Shown here: in pieces, positions 11,738 through 24,006 of the stretch | Layout of the letters: each line of letters starts with the position of its first letter | How positions within the stretch are numbered: position 1 is the first letter of the stretch | From: Dermacentor variabilis | Taxonomy: Eukaryota; Arthropoda; Arachnida; Ixodida; Ixodidae | Direction: 5' to 3' | NCBI RefSeq assembly: GCF_050947875.1 | Contig: NC_134568.1 | Span: forward strand, 202,741,729 to 202,805,728 | Length of the DNA: 64,000 nt | Translations under genes and position numbers: made by a program | Notes under the pieces: generated by a model | The model's input: only the letters and a program-made list of their open reading frames with translations | The model's database searches: none | What the model was told of the DNA's origin: nothing

Positions 11738-11907
11738 GCACTTGTGGCCCAATAGATACAACATCGGCTTGTGTTTGGGAGACCAAAGCTGGATCCCAGC
11801 CTCGGGAACTTAATTTTTGTTGATGCGAAGTATTCCTTGCCTCATTGTTGGCACTTAGCGATAGGTAAGTTCCTGTCTCGCCTCGCTCTCATAAAAATAA
11901 AAAAAAA
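11738..11907 (+). mobile_element. tRNA-derived SINE, plus orientation
   Basis: The head reads cacttgtggcccaatagata, with an A-box-like tggcccaatag, and a B-box-like gctggatcccagc near 11788. A short body follows and ends in ataaaaataaaaaaaaaa at 11889-11908. The head differs from the Ruka head. Confidence 0.5.
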
Positions 11908-11990
11908 ATGCCTGATCGACGGTGGAATTGAACCTCCTCCGTCTAGCACAGCAGTCCGGTGCTCCAACCACTACAGCCACGACCGCACTT
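11908..11990 (-). mobile_element. tRNA-like SINE head, minus orientation
   Basis: Read on minus from 11990: gtgcggtcgtggctgtagtg, then ggttggagcaccggactgct, then a consensus B box GGTTCAATTCC at about 11926-11936. The whole looks like a slightly changed tRNA. It points toward the plus SINE and shares the A/T-rich tract between them. Confidence 0.6.
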
Positions 11991-12178
11991 TTCTATGTCT
12001 TTAGTGCCAAATTTAACAAAACATCTGCCAGCCTGTGTAAGGCTAGTTGAATTTATGAACTTTCAACTGGACGGAAGAAGACGAAGTGCTTCTCTTCCGG
12101 AACACATCTCGCCCGTCTCTGTGCTTTTCCGGACTTCTCACTGCACTTGTGGGGTCTACCGCCCCCTCCATCGCGGTG

Positions 12179-13509
12179 ATGGATGTACAACACCCCGAGG
12201 ACCCTCCCGGTTCCCGTTCACCCGCGGACATCGGTTCGAGGAAGCGAGTAAATACATCGAGTGATAGCGAGGACACAGAGCTGTACTCCGCATCAGGTGA
12301 CAAGTCCTCGGAAGACAGCTTTCGACTTGTCCAGTACCGCAAGGCCAAACGAAGAATTCTCAGCGCATCTTCAGCGTCCAGCTCGAACACCGTGAAAACA
12401 CCGCCTCAGCGATGGCCTCACTCCATCCTGTTTGTGCCACAAAACGCTACTGACAACCTGCGCATCCTCAACAGGCAAGCACTCTCCTTGTATATAGAAA
12501 ACACGGTGCCGAACGAGATCAAGGATGTCACGATAAACCCTAGGCGAAACATCCTCGCAATCGATGTGATGAACCCGAGCGCGCTGAACATACTAAAACA
12601 TGTAACGCAGCTGGGCAACATCAAGGTCCGCTCCATCGTGCCATCAAATGGTGCCACAATAACAGGAGTCCTCTATGACATTGACAATGAAATACCTTAC
12701 GCAGACCTCCTAGTTCTCATAAAACCAGCAAGTGAACACAACGTCATTGTGCATGTTGGGCGCCTCGGCAACGCACGTTGTGTGAGGATAACGTTCAAAG
12801 GTGACTGCCTTCTATCCTACGTGAAGGTTGGCCACTTTCGCCACCCGGTTCGACGATTCATTCCAAGACCAATGCAATGCTTCAATTTTCAGAAGATTGG
12901 CCATGTGAAGGGCGTTTGCAGAAATTCCGCCGTGTGCCGTCGATGTGCCGAGCCCCACTCAGAAGGCAACTGCAGTGCAACCCCGTTGAAGTATCCTAAC
13001 TGTCAGGGCCTCTTCCCTGCGCCTCTTCCGAAGACTGTCCCCAGAACAAGAGAGAGATTACCATCCTTAAACAAATGGTGAGAGACAACTCTACCCACAA
13101 AGAGGCCGCTGTGGAAGTGCGGCGAAGACGACGTCACCGTCTAAGGTATTCACGACGGAAAATATAAACTTTTCAGGAAAAGTCAACTCGTCAAGCAACA
13201 CCATCACCGGAAGTTGCCAGCACTCCAAACACCGATGTTGGAAGGGAGGAAACTGCCAGATTTCTCTCTGCAAAGGAATGGCCGCCACTTCCGCGTACAC
13301 GACCGGCAGAAGAGATACAGAATAAGCCGCCACCAGTACAGCAAGGTGCTGTATCCGAGGAGATGCGGAAAACAGATGAGCAAGTGATAGCTCTTATTAG
13401 GCGTTTATTCAATGCCATTCGCGTGTTGCTAAACAACATGCACACACCGTCTGCCAGAAGCGCGCTTCAATTACTGGACGCTCTGAGTCCGGTGCTGGCA
13501 ACCCTTGAG
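12179..13509 (+). pseudogene. LINE ORF1, gag-like with CCHC knuckles
   Basis: From ATG at 12179 the frame stays open to 13081 (about 300 codons). It has a Ser-rich acidic N-terminus, a basic RRM-like middle (RWPHSILFVPQNATDNL) and a knuckle region near codons 240-275. The first knuckle has lost its second cysteine (CFNFQKIGHVKGVC), the second is intact (CRRCAEPHSEGNC), and a third has lost its first (YPNCQG). After a frameshift near 13000-13080 the rest is recognisable to about 13509 (VIALIRRLFNAIRVLLNNMH). The role is an RNA-binding particle protein of the LINE. The start was chosen because the longer upstream frame at 12086 reads through untranslated-looking sequence. Confidence 0.75.
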
Positions 13510-13517
13510 TAGATCAT

Positions 13518-16500
13518 CGCTCCCCAGCCACTCGCTTTTAGGGATGAGGTCCGACAAGCAGCTATTTTTCAGTGGAATGCCCACGCACTCAGAGCGCGCA
13601 TTTCGGATTTCCGTCGCTTAGTGTATGTCAATATGTTTCCCATTATCATCATTTGCGAGCCGAACTTATCGAAAACGATCAGGCTTTCTGGATACGAATC
13701 GTTTATGCCGTCAACTGTTGGTGAAAACAGTAAGGTTTTGGTGTTTATTCGCCGTGACCTCACCTACATTCATCAGCCTGTACCACCTAATGACGATAAT
13801 CGATATATATGCCTAAACGTAAGGAAGAAGAATTTGACCTTTACTTTTGTTGGCGTCTACCTATCTCCGTCAAGTCTATTTGATCACAAAAAACTAAAAA
13901 CATCCTTTCCTCAACTACCAATCCCTGGGTCATTATTGGAGATTTCAACGCCCATCATACACTCTGGAGAAGTCCGAAGATCAACGCGAGAGGCAGAGCT
14001 CTGGTATCTTTCACCTCCAGTAATGAACTCTGGCTGCTGAATGATGGAAGTCCTACGTTTCTACGTGGCTCCACATACAGCAGCTGTCTTGACTTGGATT
14101 TCGTCTCACGAAGCCTTGTCAGACGTGCGGGGTGGTTTGCGGACATAGAGACCCCTGGAAGCGACCATGCATATCCCCACGCACGTCAAGATCAGAGGAT
14201 TGTACCCTTCCAAAATACGGGATACGATCCAAAGAGCGGACTGGTCTAAATTTCAGTCTATCATGGAAGAACACTGCGACGCCAATCCATCTTTCGACTT
14301 GGAAGAGCCCATGAACGCGGTGCAAGACACTATGCGTACTCTCATATGCTCTTCAAAACTGACGGAATTTGATGTGTAACTAGAACGACTTTGAGCAATC
14401 CGCTGACGTGCTGAACGAAGATACCGACGTACGAAGACAATGGATGATTTACGGACCGCCAGACGAACGCAAAAGAAGATCCAGCGCCGGTTCGACAAGC
14501 TCTAATCGCAACGTTGGACTGCCTTCTGTGAGTCCCTAGACCCACGCAAGCCTTTATCGCAACTATGGAGAACGGTGCGTGGTCTCCGGACACTCCCCGT
14601 ACAACGATTCCCATTGAAGGCTCTTGCCCTCTCTCAAAAGAGATCGGAGATTGACGTGGCAGAAGATTTCTGCGCCAGATTATCTAGCCAACTCACAGCT
14701 ACCGACATTCCATCGCCTTCGAGTAGTTGTCCGCCACTACGTGATCACCGCATGGATCTACCATTCTTAACCCATGAACTTAAGGCAGCATTAGCTTTGT
14801 GTGGCCGCACATCAGCGCCAGGACCTGACGGAATTTCCTACCTAGCTCTGTGTCACCTGAGGAAGCGAGCGAGAGGTGTTCTCCTTGAGTTGTACAATCA
14901 ATCTTGGGGAGATGGCACGCTACCGGCAAGCTGGAAGACAAGCCGCCTTATTCCACTGCTGAAGCCTGGCAAGTCGCCGCTGGAACTCTCATGATATCGC
15001 CCGATCGCTTTGGCAAGTTGTGTGGGCAAAGTAATGGAGAGGATGGTCCTAGGACGCCTGGACTGGTACTTAGAGTACCACAACACCTATCCGGATGCCA
15101 TGGCGGGCTTTCGACGTGGTCGATTATCGATCGATAGCGTCATCGACCTAGTCACCTACATTCAGCATGAGAAATTCCGTAAGCATCTCTGCGCTTCTTT
15201 GTTTCTCGACGTCAAAGAGGCGTATGACAACGTTACGCATGAAGCCATCCTCTCTGCTCTCGCAGAGATATAGTGCGGGGTCGGATGTTTCAATGGATAC
15301 GGAGCTATCTCCCCATGCGACCCTTACTTGTAAGCACCGAGGAAGGCCATACTTCTCTACACTATAGCTACCGCGGCCTCCCCCAGGGCGGTGTACTTAG
15401 CCCTGTGTTATTTAATCTAACTCTCATTGTTCTACTTGAGCACGTGCCAAGCGCAGTCAGGTTATGAATGTGCGCGGATGACATCTGCATATGGACGTCT
15501 ACAGTAACACGCCTACAGCTGCGAGCGAGAATTCAGAGAGCCGCCACCCGAACTGCTATCTACCTCCGTAATTGAGGCCTGGAAATTTGCTCCGAGAAAT
15601 GCACATTAGTGCCATTTACGCGCAAATCAACGGCAAACTACAGCGTAATGATAAAGGCCCAAATAATACCACGGGTTCGAGCGTACAAGTTTCTAGGTGT
15701 CATAATCGAATGGGACTTGTCATGGAGCCCTCACGTATCATACGTGAAAAAGCGGTTGACAGGTATCTGCCACCTGTTCAAGTTTTTCACTGGCAAGACC
15801 TGGGGAGCGTCAAGTGCCATGTTACAACTGTACTGGGTGCTTTTTCTAGGCTTTCTGCGATACAGCTTGCGAGCAATAACCAACACAGGTAAAACAAATC
15901 TACGCACAATGCAAAGTCTTCAGGCTCAAGCGCTCCGGATCTGTCTAGGCCTGCCGCAGAGTGCTTCAACAGTGGCTACGATAGCAATCGCTAGAGACCA
16001 CCTTGTCAAGGCCCATATTGAAATTGAAGTGCTAAGGACCCATATAAGGCATCTAGCCAGGACTCCTCGTTACCACTTAGCCTCTCTACCAGCGGACAGA
16101 CCACGCACATCTTTCAGCCAAACGATAAGCGCATATCATGACTCATTGCCAGCTTGTTTCATTCCGGCTGCGAGACCTTCGATTCCTCCATGGTGCTTCG
16201 CTCAGCCAAAAATCAACCTCACAATAACTGGAATCACGGAAAAAGCTGATTTAAACAGCTCACGCTACTATTTTTGTACGAGAGCTACCGTGACTCTACG
16301 CATATCTACACTGATGGATCTGTCCTACCAAACAGCTCCGCGGCGGCAATCGTGATACCAGCGACAGCCACAACAATCAAATTTAAGACGACTCAGGCGA
16401 CAACATCGACGGCAGCCGAGCTCGCATTGCTCTTTACTGCCCTTCATTACATTGGTGATGAACCGCCACAGAAGTGGACGGTATTCTGCGATTCAAAGGC

Positions 16501-17170
16501 GGCACTGCAGTCTCTAGTGTCACCTTGACAACGCTGACCGCACGAACAGCTAATATTTCACATTACAGAGATGTTACACCATATAAGTGATGCAGGCCAT
16601 GAAATAACCTTCCAGTGGCTTCCAAGTTACTGTTGAATTATCGGCACTGAACAGGCCGATCAAGTTGCCCGCTCAGCCAATACTGAGGAGCACCACGTTC
16701 CAATTCCACTTTTTAGAACTAGCGCAGCACGGAAGCTCCGCCTGCTTGCTCGGGAGTGCGCCACGTCGCAATGGAATGAGCCACATTTAAGAAATACGCA
16801 ACTGTACTCCTTTGATCCCACATTACGTCTTCGAGCGCCATCGCAGCCTTGCCGTCGAGACGCCACGCTTTTATATCGACAGTGGTTGGGCGTTGCCTTT
16901 ACCAAAGCCTATGCATTCCGCATAGGGAAGACCGGCACGGCAATATGTGACCACTGCGGCCATGAAGAATCAATTGAACATATTTTGTGCGCTTGCCCGC
17001 AGTACAGTCCACAGAGGGAATGGCTTCGCCACGAACTTGACCAGCTGGACGACCAACCGCTATCGTAAAAAAAGAATTTTACACCACCGAGAGGAGCTAA
17101 CGTCACAGAAGAAGGCCGTGCAAGCACTATTACGTTTTTTGCGATCTACCGACCTTTGTGAACGTCTTTA
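13518..17170 (+). pseudogene. LINE ORF2: endonuclease, RT, RNase H, zinc tail; many breaks
   Basis: Endonuclease: FQWNAHALRARISDFR near 13570, CEPNL, then GDFNAHHTLW near 13935 in another frame and GSDHAYPHARQ near 14160. RT: APGPDGISYLAL near 14817, SRLIPLLKPGKSP, YRPIALASCVGKVMERM, LDVKEAYDNVTHEAI, GLPQGGVLSPVLFNL (15375) and a catalytic box reading CADD (15473). RNase H: IYTDGS near 16305, AELALL, FCDSKAALQSL (16483). The zinc tail CDHCGHEESIEHILCACPQY is near 16950. Joining these needs repeated frame changes and skipping several stops, for example after KSPLELS, after SALAEI and before MCADD. It reads continuously with the LINE tails elsewhere in the window. Confidence 0.85.
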
Positions 17171-17345
17171 ACCGGAACGCCTCTTGTGTGTGTGTGTCTC
17201 CATGTGTGCCTATTTTTTGTGTTTTGTTTTTTAATGCTTTCTTCTCTGTCCTCTTTCTAACCCCTATCTCCCATCCCCAGTGTAGGTAGCGAACCGGATA
17301 CTCATATGTGGTTAACGTCCCTGCCTTTCCTCTTCATCTCTCTCT

Positions 17346-17924
17346 TTCTAAACTGTGTAAGGGCATCCAATATTTGAAGCACTTCCTCTTCAGCGCTTTC
17401 GTGTTTCAGCACATCTCTGAGTTTCGTGAAATTCTTAACAAAATGAGCGTTAACCGATCATGCTTGAGGATCGTCGTTTTGGAAATCCACATGTTACCTC
17501 CAAATGCTACATACTACGAGGAACATCATAAGGGACGCTATTTCCTTGAACAGGGCGAAATCTTATGCCGTGTGCTTCTATTGGATGATCCTTCTGCAGT
17601 GTCCTTTGAAGGACATCCCAGTAGAAGACAGCGTCTAAACAGTAAAAAAAAACATGCTTTACGGTCTCTGATTTCTTGCGTAAAAGACAATTAACTACTC
17701 ACTGCGTCAACGTACCTCGTCATTAGAGCAAAGTTTTTACTGTCGGTGTATCCGTGTGAAGTTTAAAGAAAATAGTTTTGACCCCTGCAGGCACTAACAT
17801 GTTTTTGACACGTTTCAGGACATTGCTTCCTAATTATGCCTGATAAACTGATCTATATATAGGCACCGGAAGGACTGTCCCTGCCAGATCCCTTAAGGTG
17901 CGCTCCCTTGGCACTTTGCTTAAG
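17346..17924. other. Unknown; open frame of 128 codons
   Basis: A plus frame at 17308-17694 overlaps the LINE 3' end, so its first part is non-genic. The remainder has no recognised domain. It abuts the Tx1-like fragment and might be the far 3' region of that element, but I cannot show it. Confidence 0.3.
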
Positions 17925-18960
17925 TACTCAATATGAAAACCTGCTGATAAGAAACTGATAGAAAGACACAAGCTCGCTTAAGGAACGGGATACCCTATAC
18001 GAAACGTTTTCTATGGTGGAGACTGCACATTCTGGTGTGGATACTGTCAGCATTACTTGTACGTATGTACGGATAAAAAAACTCGCTGATCTCTTAAGAA
18101 AAAGCCTGATGGTCATCTGTTTTAAGAACAAGTGACTTAATCCTAAACTCCCTGCCCTGACCTTACGAAAAAGATTAGTCCGCAATGTTCGTTCGTACTT
18201 CGAATTCCAGGCAAATGTTCCATAAACTCTATGAAATCTCCGGTTATTGGTTCTTGTGTAAGGCCGCTTCTTGGAGGACATACCATATTTTATCTATTAA
18301 GAATACGTTATATATTTTGCCTCGCGCAAATACTGGTAAATCTCGCCCCGCCCAGTCTAAAGCTTTTGTTCACATTTCCTCCCTTCTCTGCATCCAGAAC
18401 TGCGTATTCGCTCTATCCCCATCTAGTGGGACTCGCAGGTATGTGTTGGGTACTGTGCTTCCCAGCATGTTCTCAAAGACTGTTGGCGACTGATGCCATG
18501 CATCATGCCATAATCCCAAACTCTTGTCCCTGTTCAACAGGCTATCTGTTTGGCCATGTGGGGTCTGTGCGTGATGCACAGTGCCACTATCACGCTTTTC
18601 ATGTCAGTGCATGTGATTTCAAGATCATCCGCATAGGCTAGGACTCGTATGTCACAGGACTGCAGCCTAAAACCTTTGTAATACATCACTGTCAATTATT
18701 ATTCTACGTAGGGGTTCTAAAAACAAGCCAAACAACAATGGTGACTTAGGACATCCCTGTCTTGCAGAAGAATGAACATCAATGCGCTGTGAAAGCTCTC
18801 CATTGACAACAAGCCTTGTCGTACAGTTTCGATACGCCATTCGAATTCCTTCGCATAACATATAACACAAGCCAACATGCTTCAATATTCCAAAAAGAAT
18901 GTCATGAAACACCCTGTCGAAGGCGTTTGAATAACCACTTCTATCATAGCTGATCTTTCT
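17925..18960 (-). pseudogene. Tx1-like LINE RT core and C-terminal domain
   Basis: From about 18955 the minus strand gives DRSGYSNAFDRVFHDILFG, the RT motif with the first catalytic Asp region degraded (YSNAFD for the usual KAFD). It is followed by ARQGCPKSPLLFGLFLEPL at 18667-18912. Further on, frames at 18579-18370 and 18281-17928 contain WNSKYERTLRTNLFRK and LGLSHLFLKQMTIRLF, which resemble the C-terminal region of Tx1-type LINEs. Multiple stops and frameshifts. Confidence 0.6.
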
Positions 18961-19009
18961 AACTGTCCGTCACAGTATTGAAGAATGCTCCTTGCCACGC
19001 GAATATTTG

Positions 19010-19965
19010 TAAAAAATGCTTCTACCTTTGATCCCGCAAGTCTGATGCGGGCCTGCTATACACACAGCTTGCAACCTAGCAGCCAGAACTTTCAACGCCG
19101 ACACTTCATCCATTTCCAGGGTGGCAGCCGCTCACTGCTTCACCGAGCTTTTGTTGCTTCAGAACTGGCTTCACATTGTGAAAACTATGTTGTTAAACAC
19201 GTATCATTTAGTGACCACAGTTTGGTCATTTTTGAGAAAGGGTCCAAAAAGAAGGAAATTGAATGGGACCTTTGGAAGTTTAATGCAAGTCTGCGAAAGA
19301 ATGAGAGCTTTCTCGACAACATGAAGAGTGAAATCAAACATTTGGTTCGTCAGCAGAAGCAAGAAGAATTTGGTGAGTGGGAAAACTTTAAGCCGAACAT
19401 TAAGGTGAAAGTAATAGAAAGAGGTTGCCAGTTGAAGTTTTTAATGCGCATGGAAGAAAGGTGCTCGCGGCCCCACCTAGAAACTTTAGTTCAAGAAAAA
19501 ACAAGTAATATTGGGTCATCCATAAACGAAGTAAAAGAAACAAAGGCAAAATTTGAAGCTATAAAGGTAGATAAATACTTGTAGAAACTTCTTGTAGGGG
19601 AGACGCCGACAAAACGTGACCTCTCAGAAGAGAAAACTTATGGACTAGGCAACGAAATAGCCGAGATAGAATATGAAGGCACTGTGGCTCGAGAACAAAC
19701 CGCAATTAAGCTACCCTTTGTAGATTACTACAGAAATCTCTTTACATATCGAAAGTCTAAGGATCCAAACTTTCACAGAGATTTTTTTCACGCGAACAAA
19801 CCACTTCATTAGAAAGAGAACTCCTCGTCAAAGAGGGTTATAGAGGAACTAAATAATGGAAAATTGCCTGGTCGAGACGGTTTCGCACTGACCCTGCAGC
19901 GTGTATTCCCTGACGCTTTCCAAAGAGGTCGATTACCATCCTCATTCGTACGAGCACACACGATG
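19010..19965 (+). pseudogene. Tx1-like LINE endonuclease end, linker and RT start
   Basis: A frame at 18985-19584 contains the end of an APE-type endonuclease (HRAFVASELASHCENY, then VSFSDHSLVIFEK with the S-D-H motif). A long charged linker follows, then after a stop the text continues as LSEEKTYGLGNEIAEIEYEG and VDYYRNLFTYRKSKDPNFH. The RT-start motif NGKLPGRDGF lies at about 19860-19885. It is the part missing from the fragment at 17925-18960. Confidence 0.65.
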
Positions 19966-20419
19966 CAGACCGAAGTCTACTGACGAGGCTCAGCTTCGGT
20001 CAGTACAATGCTACCGGCCGATAGCGTTAACAAATGTGTACTAGGCCACGATCGCACGCATGCTTCTCGTGTTCCAAAGGTTGCCGGCTCTTTGAAACAC
20101 TCAGCGCGTGCACCACGTGCCACTTTCTCGTCTTCTTTCCTTGTGACAGCTCGCGCTTTGAGGCGCTGTGTTAGACTGCGCTATATCCTGGACCGGCCCA
20201 CTTTCCCTTGCACTTTCCTCGTAGTCGTTTACGCTACAGAAACTGTGCGACGCGGTACCAACTTCATAATTGCCCAAGTAAGTTAATTATTTTTTAAGAT
20301 TTCTTCCCTGGAATACAAATTCCATCGCCGTTTTAATATAAATTACATGGCATAGTCATAGGTACGTACCATTGTGCAACACGTAGTTGTTGATGGCGTC
20401 ACAATCCGCGTTTCTCTCG
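19966..20419. other. No gene recognised
   Basis: A 92-codon plus frame at 20008-20286 has no known features. The rest is AT-rich. Confidence 0.4.
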
Positions 20420-20676
20420 TTTACGCTCGTCCATACCCGCCGTGGTTGCTCAGTGGCTATGGTGTTGGGCTGCTGAGCACGAGCTCGCGGGATCGAATCC
20501 CGGCCACGGCGGCCGCATTTCGTTGGGGGCGAAAACACCCGTGTACTTAGATTTAGGTGCACGGTAAACAACCCCAGGTGGTCGAAATTTCCGGAGTCCT
20601 CCACTACGGCGTGCCCTATAATCAGAAAGTGGTTTTGGCACGTAAAAACCCATAATTAAATTTTTACGCTCGTCCA
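20420..20676 (+). mobile_element. Ruka-like SINE with perfect 14-bp target duplication
   Basis: The body is 20434-20662. The tRNA-like head has an A box (tggttgctcagtggctatgg) and B box (gggatcgaatccc near 20491). It is followed by the conserved body (aaccccaggtggtcgaaatt) and ends in cccataattaaattt. The flanks carry TTTACGCTCGTCCA at 20420-20433 and again at 20663-20676. The exact duplication shows a retrotransposed and fairly recent copy. Confidence 0.93.
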
Positions 20677-22583
20677 CTACCCATGTAGAAAACAACAATC
20701 GTCATGTCGTAAGCTTCCGTTTTACGGCCCGTATATAAATCATGCCTTTGGTCTCATGCGGTCGCTTTCGACGTAGTCGTCGTCGTGGAGCGGTCGTCAC
20801 ACGCACCAACGCTCCGCGCCCACAAACAGAAATATTCAAATTACACCAACACATTGGTTCACCTGGTAATGGTTTTCAGAACCCAAAATTATTATGGGAA
20901 ACCAGGCAGCTGCAAAATGCTTCACAAGACGTGGATTCCCACAGCGCATGGGACCTGCACAATTTTTTTCGAAGAGGCTATAAACGATGCTAGACAGAAA
21001 GTGCTTGGTATGCGCCAAAGAATGCTTCGCATTAAAATCAACTGCACATGAATGTGCATAGTCTACCTGGCGGAATTTAATGCAGAGTTTGAAAACTCAA
21101 TAAGCTTGAATGACCTTCCCCAGGCAGGTTGGCTACCACGGCCACGAAACGAAATTACAGGCAGCGTGTTTCATTATTGTTACATTTCCATTATTTGCGC
21201 GTGTACAATGACCCGGTTATGTGCTGTTGCCGAAGATTTGTTTTACAGCGCGTTAATCACGGTAGAATTCCAAGTTTACAGTTTGTTTACGTCTTTCTTC
21301 TTGTGCATTACTGCAAAACAGATGTGATTTTGCTGCTAAGGGAAGTCGGCTATATCTATAGCATCGCGCACACAAAAATGCTGCTCACCAAGATACGCAA
21401 GATTAAATGGTAATTATTGCACTGTGCGCGATAAATGGCCTCGACATTAACGTTGCCGCAAAAAAATGTTTAAGGAAATGCCAGGGACCAGGTGCTGAAT
21501 GCTTTTTTTTTAATTTTCAGACGTAAGTGTGTAAAGAAATTTGTTTTTACCCTTGATGCACAAACAAGTGTGCTTAATTAATGACGTAATAAAGCTGGCC
21601 TTACGTCCTGATCTTTTCTATTTTCTTAAAAGAAGGCCCAAATTACCTTCCTGGTTTATCCAACCTAATTTGAAAACGAATGCGAGTGCTGCACCTGCTC
21701 GGGCGCATTATAGGCAGTTATCATTACAAAAATAGACTTGACACAGTTACGCTCTGGTTGAGTCTTGAGTATCTTGCGGGACCTCTCAAGAACAGGTTGA
21801 GCATCTCGGAATCACTACAGCACTAGGAACAGCGACGATTTATTCCCGATCTAAGCAACTCCTAGTGGCGTATGACAACAACCACTGATGGCGTAGAATT
21901 AGGGCACACAGCATACACGAGAAAGGTTCAAGCTAGAATGCACGTGCCAAGCAAACAAGAACAGAGAGTGCAAGATGTTACGAAACACCTCGCAGCTTTT
22001 CCTCGCCCCTCACGCGCTGCATCACAGCGACGAATACATCCCGCGACTGTCCTCCGCTACAGTAATGGGACTTGCTTTCTCCACACAGCTCTCAACGCAT
22101 CGTCTAATAGCTGGGAAGATGGAGTGATCACTCGATCGCCACTAGCCACGACAGTCTCATAGCCGCGCAGGGCTAGCGTGGCGGCGCTTCAAAGCTTGTC
22201 GCTACTTAAAAAAAAAGCAACAATTATCTAGAGACCTTAAGTAACGCCAAAGGCAATAAGGAACGCCGGCGGGTTCTCCAAAGGTCCAGAGCACTAAGGT
22301 TTTATTACAGCGCATTGCTGAAACAAATTAGAGCCGAAAGTATGAGAGCGGCCATGCTGAATCAAGGGAATTTTAAACAAGGGAAGTTGAAACAAGAAAA
22401 TGTGGAATAACGTTTTTTTCTTGTTTTACTTACTCAACATCACAGAATTAAACAGTAAAAGTAACTGTAATTTGAGAGATTTCTGTTTAATCTAGCGTTA
22501 CATCGCATCATACGTCTCAAGTTCGCCATATTTGTTTTCCTTTAACACCATTAGCATTCTTTGCCTACTTCAGCCATATGGAA
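20677..22583. other. No gene recognised
   Basis: Short frames only (60-96 codons). No splice pattern, transposon terminus or RNA gene seen in about 1.9 kb. Confidence 0.45.
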
Positions 22584-22719
<136 letters not shown>

Positions 22720-22737
22720 ATGTTTGTATGTAACCGT

Positions 22738-23525
22738 TGTTGTAATCGCGCCGCTGGCACGAGTTGTTGGGAACTCGGCGCTGACGCCCGTTGTTGCACC
22801 TGGGTCGCAAGCCCCAAGGGTAGCGTTGGCCTGGCGGCCTGGGGTACAACTGGAAGCATTCGAAGGTCCCGGCAAAGCATGAGTCGACTGGTAACAACAA
22901 AACAACTTGTTTATTCTAACATCGCAAAGAGTTGGCGGTCAGGTTGACCGAAGTAGAGAGACGGGAGTGCACTTTACTCAACAGAAGAAATCGGAGCCCT
23001 CTTTTGGCGTCCGGGGCCAGTTGCTTTTATACTCTCGCAGTTGAGGGCAAGAAGGAACCCCTCTCTAGACGAGCACGTGACTGTGCCGCTCGGGCGCAAT
23101 GGGATAAGGTGACGCATACCGTCGTGTCGCCGCCGGTCGGGCACAATGGGGAGGAGAAGGTGGCTCACACTGTCGTGTCGCCGCCGGTCGGGCACAATGG
23201 GGAGGAGAAGGTGGCTCATACTGTCGTGTCGCCGCCGGTCGGGCACAATGGGGAGGAGAAGGTGGCTCACACTGTCGTGTCGCCGCCTGTCAGACCCCCT
23301 CGCTTCACAGTTGTTGGGAGCTCCTCTCCCCGGCTGCCGCGCTTCGACAAGCGTGGGCACCAATATGCACATACACTCACACACGCACATGAAGACACGT
23401 GGCATCGGAACATGCCTGGACGCGCTTGGCGGGGAGGCGTAGCGGCGACGCCGAACGGGCCAAAATGTCTGCCGCTTTGTTGTAGCCGCGCCGGCTAAAC
23501 CGCGCGTCGTAGGCGAAACGTAACA
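22738..23525 (-). repeat. 3' LTR of the Gmr1-like element
   Basis: 788 bp, the partner of 28777-29564. TATAAAAG is at 23031-23024, AATAAA at 22915-22910, and three 51-bp units at 23126-23278. Immediately inside it, on the element strand, is a purine-rich stretch ending ggcggggcggtc (23537-23526), a candidate polypurine tract. Confidence 0.93.
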
Positions 23526-24006
23526 GACCGCCCCGCCGGGGGAAGGAGATCCCGATGGACAGGGGACTGCATCCGCTGTCCGGAGGGATGTCGCTCGATG
23601 ATGCTCATAACCGAAGTCGGGCGTCCCTCGACGTTTCTTGAGCGCAGCGCACAGAGAAGGCCTCGTTCTCTCGTTCAGGTTCGCACAGGACACTGCAAAG
23701 TGACTTCGGGAGAGTTCACATTTTTGTTCTCGTTCCCGGCAAGCGTTAGAACTACGCTGAAACTCAACCGCTCAGTCAGCAAGCACGGCACAACCCTCAA
23801 TAAGCCCTGCCAGGCTCTTTCCCCTTCTATACCACTGCCTAGTTCCTTACAGTAGTCTAGCAGCACTTAGAACGCGTCCACAAATTGGAAAATTGCACTA
23901 CAAAGCATGTCATCACTTTGAAACACTAAACAAAAGCAATATGTTAAAAATCCTGCCTCAGGAAGAAAAACATCAGTAACAAACAATTTTGAGGCTGATT
24001 CCTACG
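23526..24006 (-). other. 3' untranslated region of the Gmr1-like element
   Basis: 481 bases between the pol stop and the 3' LTR. No env-like frame, and nothing else recognised apart from the polypurine tract candidate. Confidence 0.6.

Larger units (their letters stand above)
12010..17345 (+). mobile_element. Full-length but decayed RNase H-bearing LINE (I/R1/LOA-type)
   Basis: In order: ORF1 with zinc knuckles (12179-13509), ORF2 with endonuclease, RT, RNase H and zinc tail (about 13518-17170), and a 3' region whose end (ggttaacgtccctgcctttc and tctctctttct, 17311-17345) recurs at 30270-30310, 44219-44263 and, in reverse, at 53225-53350. RNase H downstream of RT places it in the I-type superfamily; the exact clade is unresolved. 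More than ten frameshifts or stops make it inactive. Confidence 0.85.
17925..19965 (-). mobile_element. Tx1-like LINE with inverted 5' segment
   Basis: The 3' portion (RT core and C-terminus) reads leftward from 18960 to 17925. The more upstream portion (endonuclease C-terminus, linker, start of RT) reads rightward from 19010 to 19965. The two halves are complementary parts of one ORF2. The 5' end of the upstream half faces the junction at about 18960-19010. That geometry is the product expected from twin priming during LINE insertion. Confidence 0.65.

Noticed and set aside
22747..22820. Idea that internal leader of a second tandem element follows the 3' LTR
   Set aside because: This stretch also lies next to the 5' LTR, which first suggested a tandem array. 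Placing the LTR edge at 22738/28777 instead gives equal 788-bp LTRs, TG/CA ends and a CCGT target duplication, so the stretch is part of the LTR.
23146..23442. Repeat-containing plus-strand frames (also 29185-29481 and 22932-23498)
   Set aside because: They arise from the 51-bp tandem units, a multiple of three, inside the LTRs, and lie antisense to the element.
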